The notes under the pieces: model-generated
What the model saw: the letters and a program-made list of their open reading frames with translations, nothing else
Told to the model about the DNA's origin: nothing
Database searches by the model: none
Part shown: one piece after another, positions 45,313-49,214 of the stretch
Position numbering within the stretch: the first letter of the stretch is position 1
Layout of the letters: each line of letters starts with the position of its first letter
Made by a program: the position numbers and the translations under genes
Virus record (IMG/VR): IMGVR_UViG_3300046787_000030
Location: 1 to 49,214 of that record
Direction: 5' to 3' (one strand)
Source of the DNA: a virus
Length of the DNA: 49,214 bases

Positions 45313-45645
45313 ATGTCTATATCAGAAGACATGATGGAACAATTGATCTTGGATGGATCAGCAGAGTTTGCAGGTATTGATATTGAAAGTGGAGACATGC
45401 TCTACAACTTTACCTCAAAGCTACAGAAGCTTCATCCAGAAATATCAAATGAGCTTGAGAAGTACTTTCATTCCTACATAATGAAGTTGTGGGAAAAGGG
45501 ATTTCTAGAAATGGATATCTTGGATAGCGATCCGACAGTAAAGCTAACTGATTTATCATATGACGAGGCAGCCTTGAGCAGCCTAGATACAATAGAGAGA
45601 CGCACACTCCAGGCTGTTATTGAAAAATTTGACAGCATGGAATAG
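45313..45645 (+). CDS. Acidic helical hypothetical protein
   Basis: A 110-residue acidic, mainly helical protein (DMMEQLILDGSAEFAGIDIE; KLWEKGFLEMDILDSD). AGGTGATTTAA before the ATG. No recognised domain or motif. Same transcriptional direction and spacing as its small neighbours in the post-tRNA accessory operon. Confidence 0.6.
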   Translation: MSISEDMMEQLILDGSAEFAGIDIESGDMLYNFTSKLQKLHPEISNELEKYFHSYIMKLWEKGFLEMDILDSDPTVKLTDLSYDEAALSSLDTIERRTLQAVIEKFDSME

Positions 45646-45664
45646 TGCATAGTAAGTGGTTTAA

Positions 45665-46087
45665 ATGGAATACTTTATCGGTGCTGCTGTAACGCTAGCT
45701 ATTGTTTATTTTGTTAATAGATTTATTTCTGTGCGTGCAGAAGAGCAAGAAGAGATGCCACTGGTTTATACGCAAAGTTATGTGTATGAACTGATACGAC
45801 CTTTTGTCTCAATCTATGGATACGTCACAGAAGAAAAGCAAACCCAGGCAACAAAGCACTTCAATAATCTATTTATTAAAATAGTTTTTACAGAAGATAA
45901 AGCATACTGGATCGAAGATACAACATTCTATGTTGCAGATCTAAGCGAAGATGGCCTTGTGCAAAAAGATACAGCCAAACAGGTTGACACAATGTCCATG
46001 AGTAAGGTAGAATTAGACGACATAAAAGTTATTGTAGAAAAGTTAACGGAGGGAACAGGCAATGATAGTTGGAATGCAGGGAAGTAA
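45665..46087 (+). CDS. Single-pass membrane protein, unknown
   Basis: A 140-residue protein. Residues 4-23 (FIGAAVTLAIVYFVNRFISV) form one N-terminal membrane helix, followed by an acidic soluble domain of about 110 residues with beta segments (KAYWIEDTTFYVADLSEDGL). No catalytic motif. Could be a membrane-anchored accessory or exclusion factor. The end overlaps the next gene by 26 nt. Confidence 0.6.
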   Translation: MEYFIGAAVTLAIVYFVNRFISVRAEEQEEMPLVYTQSYVYELIRPFVSIYGYVTEEKQTQATKHFNNLFIKIVFTEDKAYWIEDTTFYVADLSEDGLVQKDTAKQVDTMSMSKVELDDIKVIVEKLTEGTGNDSWNAGK

Positions 46088-46415
46088 AAACTTCAACGAC
46101 TACGCAGTATTTCTGCGAGCCATTGGAACAGCTCTAGCTAGTATCCAGGATGGAGATGAAGAGTTCACCATCATGTCTGCAGGACCTTCCAGGGTTAACG
46201 AATTTGCAATGGAGTTTTCAAATATTTCTGAGAGAAGCCTTAAGTCACGTGGGATTAAAATCAAGGTAGTTAAAGTACCACCATCGTGGTTTAAGAGTAA
46301 CATGCATGTAATTAGTTACTTCATGTACTTTAGCCTACCGAAGGAAACACCCTCTGATCTTGTAAGAGAAGCAGAGGATAAAGACATTGATGTTGGAGTC
46401 TACAGGTACGCCTAA
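46062..46415 (+). CDS. DUF2493/SLOG-like protein
   Basis: A 117-residue protein starting after GGAGGGAACAGGC. MIVGMQGSKNFNDYAVFLRA, then FTIMSAGPSRVNEFAMEFSN, resembles the SLOG/YspA-type (DUF2493) Rossmann-like nucleotide-binding domain. In phages such proteins are suspected to bind nucleotides or nucleotide signals. The fold assignment is by pattern only. Overlaps both neighbours slightly. Confidence 0.6.
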   Translation: MIVGMQGSKNFNDYAVFLRAIGTALASIQDGDEEFTIMSAGPSRVNEFAMEFSNISERSLKSRGIKIKVVKVPPSWFKSNMHVISYFMYFSLPKETPSDLVREAEDKDIDVGVYRYA

Positions 46416-46771
46416 TGCTTAGTAAGAGTGAAGAGGCATTCCTGTCTGTTGCTCGCTACTTTGCAAAGAAGTCAACATCAAGACAGAAGCATGGGGCTAT
46501 TGTTGTTAAGTCTGGTCGAGTACTCGGTACTGGACATAACAAGAATACTAATGATCCCATGATTGTGTCACCCGAACATATCAAGTCGCATTGTTCCCGT
46601 CATGCTGAAATAGAGGCAATACGAGATGCGAACTGGAATGTACGTGGAGCGGTACTGTACGTGGCTAGAATAAACAACCACGGCCAGGATCGTAATAGCA
46701 AGCCTTGCATACGCTGCGAGGTAGTTATTGAAGAAACCCAAATAAAAAAAGTAATCTACACAGAGAGCTAA
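46415..46771 (+). CDS. Deoxycytidylate deaminase-like protein
   Basis: A 118-residue deaminase-fold protein: HAE (H63, E65) in RHAEIEAIR and the zinc-binding PCxxC at C98/C101 (KPCIRCEVVI). It would convert dCMP to dUMP to feed thymidylate synthesis, complementing the ribonucleotide reductase set. It is shorter than many dCMP deaminases, and free cytidine deamination is an alternative. One-base overlap with the previous gene. Confidence 0.75.
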   Translation: MLSKSEEAFLSVARYFAKKSTSRQKHGAIVVKSGRVLGTGHNKNTNDPMIVSPEHIKSHCSRHAEIEAIRDANWNVRGAVLYVARINNHGQDRNSKPCIRCEVVIEETQIKKVIYTES

Positions 46772-46772
46772 G

Positions 46773-46985
46773 ATGATGCAAGTAACATCTCTTGAAAAAA
46801 TGGAACAAATCGTAAAGAAGAATCGATCACTAAAGTGGGACGGGTGGACAGTAGTAAACGCATTCCCATCTGAGAAGGGTCGAACATCCAAAGACGGTGC
46901 TTATATCAACGGTATCTGGCACATTCAGCGTCGCTACGAAGCCAATGAGGCAGGATGGAATATCCCAGACAAGCTTGTGAGGTAG
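46773..46985 (+). CDS. Small conserved hypothetical protein
   Basis: A 70-residue protein with two adjacent ATGs at the start. DGWTVVNAFPSEKGRTSKDG, then INGIWHIQRRYEANEAGWNI, is a motif I associate with actinophage small proteins; function unknown. Immediately upstream of the WhiB gene, which starts one base after its stop codon. Confidence 0.6.
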   Translation: MMQVTSLEKMEQIVKKNRSLKWDGWTVVNAFPSEKGRTSKDGAYINGIWHIQRRYEANEAGWNIPDKLVR

Positions 46986-46986
46986 C

Positions 46987-47271
46987 ATGAATAAGAACGA
47001 GTGGAAAGACTCTGGATCTTGTCGTGACTACGACACAAACTTATTCTTCGATAAGTATGAAGAAAACGTCAACCTTAGACCAGCCATAGATAAGCTGTGT
47101 GCTACATGTCCAATGGTAAAGCAATGCTTTGCAGTCGGCATATCACAGAAAGAATGGGGAGTCTGGGGCGGTATCTATCTAGAGAATGGAAAAATCTCTA
47201 GAGAGTTTAACAAACATCGATCAAAGCCTGACTGGGGTCAAACCTGGTCATACTTAACAATGGATAACTAA
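46987..47271 (+). CDS. whiB: WhiB-family transcription factor
   Basis: A 94-residue protein with the WhiB 4Fe-4S cluster cysteines C12, C38, C41, C47 (CRDYDTNLFF and CATCPMVKQC) and the GVWGG turn at 58-62. A short basic C-terminus follows (REFNKHRSK). WhiB proteins are exclusive to actinobacteria and their phages and act with sigma-A. It could modulate host or phage promoters, including the extended -10 class in this window. One-base overlap with the next gene. Confidence 0.93.
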   Translation: MNKNEWKDSGSCRDYDTNLFFDKYEENVNLRPAIDKLCATCPMVKQCFAVGISQKEWGVWGGIYLENGKISREFNKHRSKPDWGQTWSYLTMDN

Positions 47272-47510
47272 TGACATACACAGATGCAATGGCAAGAGCC
47301 TTTCACTCTATTACAGCACCGAAGGGCTTTGGTGTTCAGCTAGAGGATAACGAGCACTTCCTGGTGATACGTGCAAGTGAAAAAGCATTCTTCTCGCTGA
47401 CAGATGAAGGTAAGAGATCAGCTGTTGAGTATATGGTGAGAGTAAAGAAGGCTCTTGAAGACAACGGTGCGATTGTAATGATTGTACGAGAGGGTGGGGT
47501 AGAGCAATGA
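47271..47510 (+). CDS. Small hypothetical protein
   Basis: A 79-residue protein (MARAFHSITAPKGFGVQLED; RSAVEYMVRVKKALEDNGAI), alternating beta and alpha pattern like a small ferredoxin-like fold. No recognised domain. Starts on the last base of the WhiB gene and overlaps the next by 4 nt, so it is co-translated with them. Confidence 0.6.
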   Translation: MTYTDAMARAFHSITAPKGFGVQLEDNEHFLVIRASEKAFFSLTDEGKRSAVEYMVRVKKALEDNGAIVMIVREGGVEQ

Positions 47511-47887
47511 CATTCGATATCCCAACACTAATCGGATTCCTAGCATATTCATTAGTTATTTTAGTAGTAGCTATTGATGACATTAGAATGCGATTTAAGT
47601 ACCGTCAGATGTTTAAGGCATCTTTGCAGCTCAGCATTGACAAGCTAACTCTTATGAAGAAGTTCGAAGAGCTATCTGTCAAGAATGAATCACAAGATAT
47701 AGAACAAACTGAGGGCTTCCTAAAGTTTATATCTCAATCTCGTGACTGGGCGTTTACATACATTGAGGATGTGCAGCTTGCCCTGGTTGAGTATGACAAT
47801 GCACTGGCAACCAAAGATGTAATCCTAATTAATGACACGTACAAAAAGCTTATGGACTTCTTGCCAAAAGACGACGACGAAGCTTAG
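47507..47887 (+). CDS. Membrane-anchored hypothetical protein
   Basis: A 126-residue protein. Residues ~5-23 (IPTLIGFLAYSLVILVVAID) form a membrane helix; the rest is soluble and helical (SIDKLTLMKKFEELSVKNES), ending with an acidic tail (PKDDDEA). Unknown. Positioned between WhiB and the Hsp20 gene. Confidence 0.55.
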   Translation: MTFDIPTLIGFLAYSLVILVVAIDDIRMRFKYRQMFKASLQLSIDKLTLMKKFEELSVKNESQDIEQTEGFLKFISQSRDWAFTYIEDVQLALVEYDNALATKDVILINDTYKKLMDFLPKDDDEA

Positions 47888-47896
47888 CAAATATTG

Positions 47897-47902
47897 TATA
47901 AT
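47897..47902 (+). promoter_or_regulatory. -10 element before the Hsp20 gene
   Basis: Consensus TATAAT after the preceding stop codon. Predicted +1 near 47909 gives a ~50-nt leader carrying AAGGAG before the ATG at 47959. No strong -35. Confidence 0.5.
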
Positions 47903-47958
47903 AGATTTACCTGCTCTTAGGAGGGGTAATATAAATAACTCGCTGAAAAGGAGAAAAC

Positions 47959-48390
47959 ATGGTAAAAGCATATAACACAATTATGGATGTATTTAATGAT
48001 CCATTTCTGATTGGGTTTAGTCGGGAATTCGATAGACTCAACACACTAAAGAAGACAAACTCTTCAATCTCATATCCACCATACAATGTAATTAAGTATA
48101 CAGAAGATGAATATGCCCTATCTCTTGCGGTAGCAGGATTTTCTAGGGATGACCTGTCTGTAGTTGTGGATGACGGCTATCTAATTGTCTCTGGAGAGAT
48201 TGAAGAGGGTCCTGCAATTGAGCCAGAGTATCTATACAAGGGTATCGCTAACCGTAAGTTCACTCGCAAGTTTGCACTTAGTGAATACATGGATGTAGAG
48301 CGTACATCCCTGCACAATGGTTTGCTTCATGTCTACCTCAAACGTGAGGTTCCAGAAGAAAAGAAACCAAAACAAATCTCGATTAACTAA
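47959..48390 (+). CDS. Hsp20/alpha-crystallin small heat-shock protein
   Basis: A 143-residue small heat-shock protein. The N-terminal segment VFNDPFLIGFSREFDRLNTL matches bacterial IbpA-like proteins, and the alpha-crystallin core runs ~39-135: YNVIKYTEDEYALSLAVAGF, a DDGYLIVSGE strand pair, and NGLLHVYLKREVPEE. A short C-terminal KPKQISIN carries the I-x-I motif. It would hold unfolding proteins, perhaps during virion assembly. Own promoter and AAGGAG site. Confidence 0.92.
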   Translation: MVKAYNTIMDVFNDPFLIGFSREFDRLNTLKKTNSSISYPPYNVIKYTEDEYALSLAVAGFSRDDLSVVVDDGYLIVSGEIEEGPAIEPEYLYKGIANRKFTRKFALSEYMDVERTSLHNGLLHVYLKREVPEEKKPKQISIN

Positions 48391-48434
48391 TCGGCTGAAG
48401 TCCTGGGCATGACTTAAAACTGCTCTTTTTACTG

Positions 48435-48443
48435 TGATATAAT
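48435..48443 (+). promoter_or_regulatory. Extended -10 promoter (TGATATAAT), predicted leaderless start
   Basis: TGATATAAT with its last base exactly 7 nt before the ATG at 48450. No Shine-Dalgarno. This is the most consensus-like member of the repeated element. It would start transcription of the head module. Confidence 0.7.
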
Positions 48444-48449
48444 GATCTT

Positions 48450-49184
48450 ATGCCATATCACGTAGGTAAAAAAGGTTCATACGGTTGCTCAGGTTTTGCA
48501 GCTGTAAAAGACGACGGCACCGTAATGGGTTGCCACAAGACACGTTCTGCAGCAGCAGGACAGATTTATGCTATTAATCGTAGTGAAGGAAATATAGGTA
48601 AAGTTATGATCACTGAAGGTGACTTTGTAATGTTTAAGTGCGAAGACGAGACATACGTCGGACGCATTGAGTACGTAATGACAACTGAAGGCACTCTCGG
48701 ACTTAAGGGTTCAGAGTACGCAGTAGAGTCTATGCCAGACGACTACGCAGTCTTGATTCGTATCTACGAAGAAGAAGATGGTGTCTGGGAAGAAGAAGAT
48801 AAGCTTATGTCTAGAAACATGTCAGAGCTTACTAAGATTGCATCCCTCAAGGTTGAGGTGGATGTAGAGGTAGAAATGATGAGCTCACAAGATGGGTCTC
48901 CTGCCATGACAATGGTAACAGAGGATGACATGACAGAGCTTGGTAAGCGTGCTGGTGGAAAGATGCCATCCTCAATGGGCCAGCCAGCCGATGCGTCACA
49001 GGGACAGTCAGCAATCAAGGATCCAAAGGTTAAGCCAAAGAAGTCTATTGGTGGAGTTGGTACTGCTGGTATTGGTGTAGCTAAGTCTGATGAAGAGCTC
49101 CCAGACTCAGAGCTATTTTCTGGTTTTGGTAAAGACTTTACACGTGTGGATCGTCGCACTGAAGTATTCCTTCCAAAGGATTAA
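48450..49184 (+). CDS. Prohead-protease-associated protein (N-terminal domain plus SH3-like domain)
   Basis: A 244-residue protein. The N-terminal ~45 residues (YHVGKKGSYGCSGFAAVKDD; VMGCHKTRSAAAGQIYAINR) match a small domain often found at the N-terminus of capsid maturation proteases. The next ~75 residues (GDFVMFKCEDETYVGRIEYV; DDYAVLIRIYEEEDGVWEEE, then a SELTKI ending) are a barrel domain that is also usually fused to such proteases. No protease catalytic motif is in this ORF. The low-complexity C-terminus ends PKD. It probably works with the next gene in head maturation. Confidence 0.65.
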   Translation: MPYHVGKKGSYGCSGFAAVKDDGTVMGCHKTRSAAAGQIYAINRSEGNIGKVMITEGDFVMFKCEDETYVGRIEYVMTTEGTLGLKGSEYAVESMPDDYAVLIRIYEEEDGVWEEEDKLMSRNMSELTKIASLKVEVDVEVEMMSSQDGSPAMTMVTEDDMTELGKRAGGKMPSSMGQPADASQGQSAIKDPKVKPKKSIGGVGTAGIGVAKSDEELPDSELFSGFGKDFTRVDRRTEVFLPKD

Positions 49185-49186
49185 TT

Positions 49187-49214
49187 ATGGCAGATACATA
49201 CTCACCAACATCTG
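49187..49214 (+). CDS. Start of a gene running off the window
   Basis: ATG two bases after the previous stop codon, with MADTYSPTS visible before the edge. Its context suggests the next head gene (protease or portal), but there is too little sequence to identify it. Confidence 0.5.

Noticed and set aside
48404-48432. Terminator after the Hsp20 gene
   Set aside because: Only a 5-bp stem (AAGTC/GACTT) could be found, and the T run lies 14 nt away; too weak to call.

Overview
This window reads as part of the genome of a long-tailed, siphovirus-like double-stranded DNA phage. Essentially every gene is on the + strand. The host is most likely an actinobacterium: the phage carries a WhiB-type iron-sulfur regulator, a DUF7455-like zinc protein, an actinophage-type replication block (DnaB-like helicase, DnaG primase, a putative ssDNA-binding protein, DnaE polymerase), and several start codons that appear to be leaderless. 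The DNA is AT-leaning (low-to-mid 40s % GC by eye, not computed). That would fit a low-GC actinobacterium such as the freshwater acI/Nanopelagicales group, but this host guess is inference. No integrase, repressor, holin, endolysin or portal gene is visible, and the last gene runs off the right edge, so the window is not a complete genome.

Layout. About 0-6.6 kb holds the head and tail-start genes: scaffold-like protein, major capsid protein, connector/stopper/tail-terminator-type genes, major tail protein and two related tail-assembly-chaperone-like genes. About 6.6-24.1 kb holds a 2739-residue tape measure protein, a distal-tail-type protein, an 1802-residue tail-tip protein with tandem repeats, and tail fibre/collar proteins. 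About 24.1-36.8 kb is replication and recombination: a MerR-like protein, helicase, primase, ssDNA-binding-type protein, Pol III alpha with an intact-looking PHP domain, MazG-like enzyme, NrdH redoxin, UvsX/RecA-like recombinase, PD-(D/E)XK-like protein, DnaQ-like exonuclease, Cas4-like nuclease, a RuvC-like resolvase, small zinc and HTH proteins, and DUF3310. About 37.0-43.7 kb carries the terminase genes followed by a full class Ib ribonucleotide reductase set (nrdI, nrdE, nrdF; nrdH lies near 32 kb).

About 43.7-44.9 kb is an RNA operon. A near-consensus sigma-70 promoter precedes eight recognisable tRNAs (Asn, Gly, Asp, Thr, Gln, Tyr, Glu and one with a shortened anticodon loop). They are separated by 99-166-nt non-coding stretches with strong predicted helices, including a possible pseudoknot. 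About 44.9-48.4 kb holds small accessory genes: FmdB-type and DUF7455-type zinc proteins, a DUF2493/SLOG-like protein, a dCMP-deaminase-like enzyme, WhiB and an Hsp20 chaperone. From 48.45 kb a prohead-protease-associated protein begins what looks like the next head module.

Regulation. A recurring extended -10 element (TGN followed by TATAAT or TATACT) sits before several transcription units. At four genes (starts 5508, 26382, 34398, 48450) the last base of the -10 hexamer is exactly 7 nt before the A of the ATG, so the predicted transcript would start on the initiation codon. Elsewhere genes are tightly coupled, with 1-30-nt overlaps and ordinary AGGAGG-type ribosome-binding sites.
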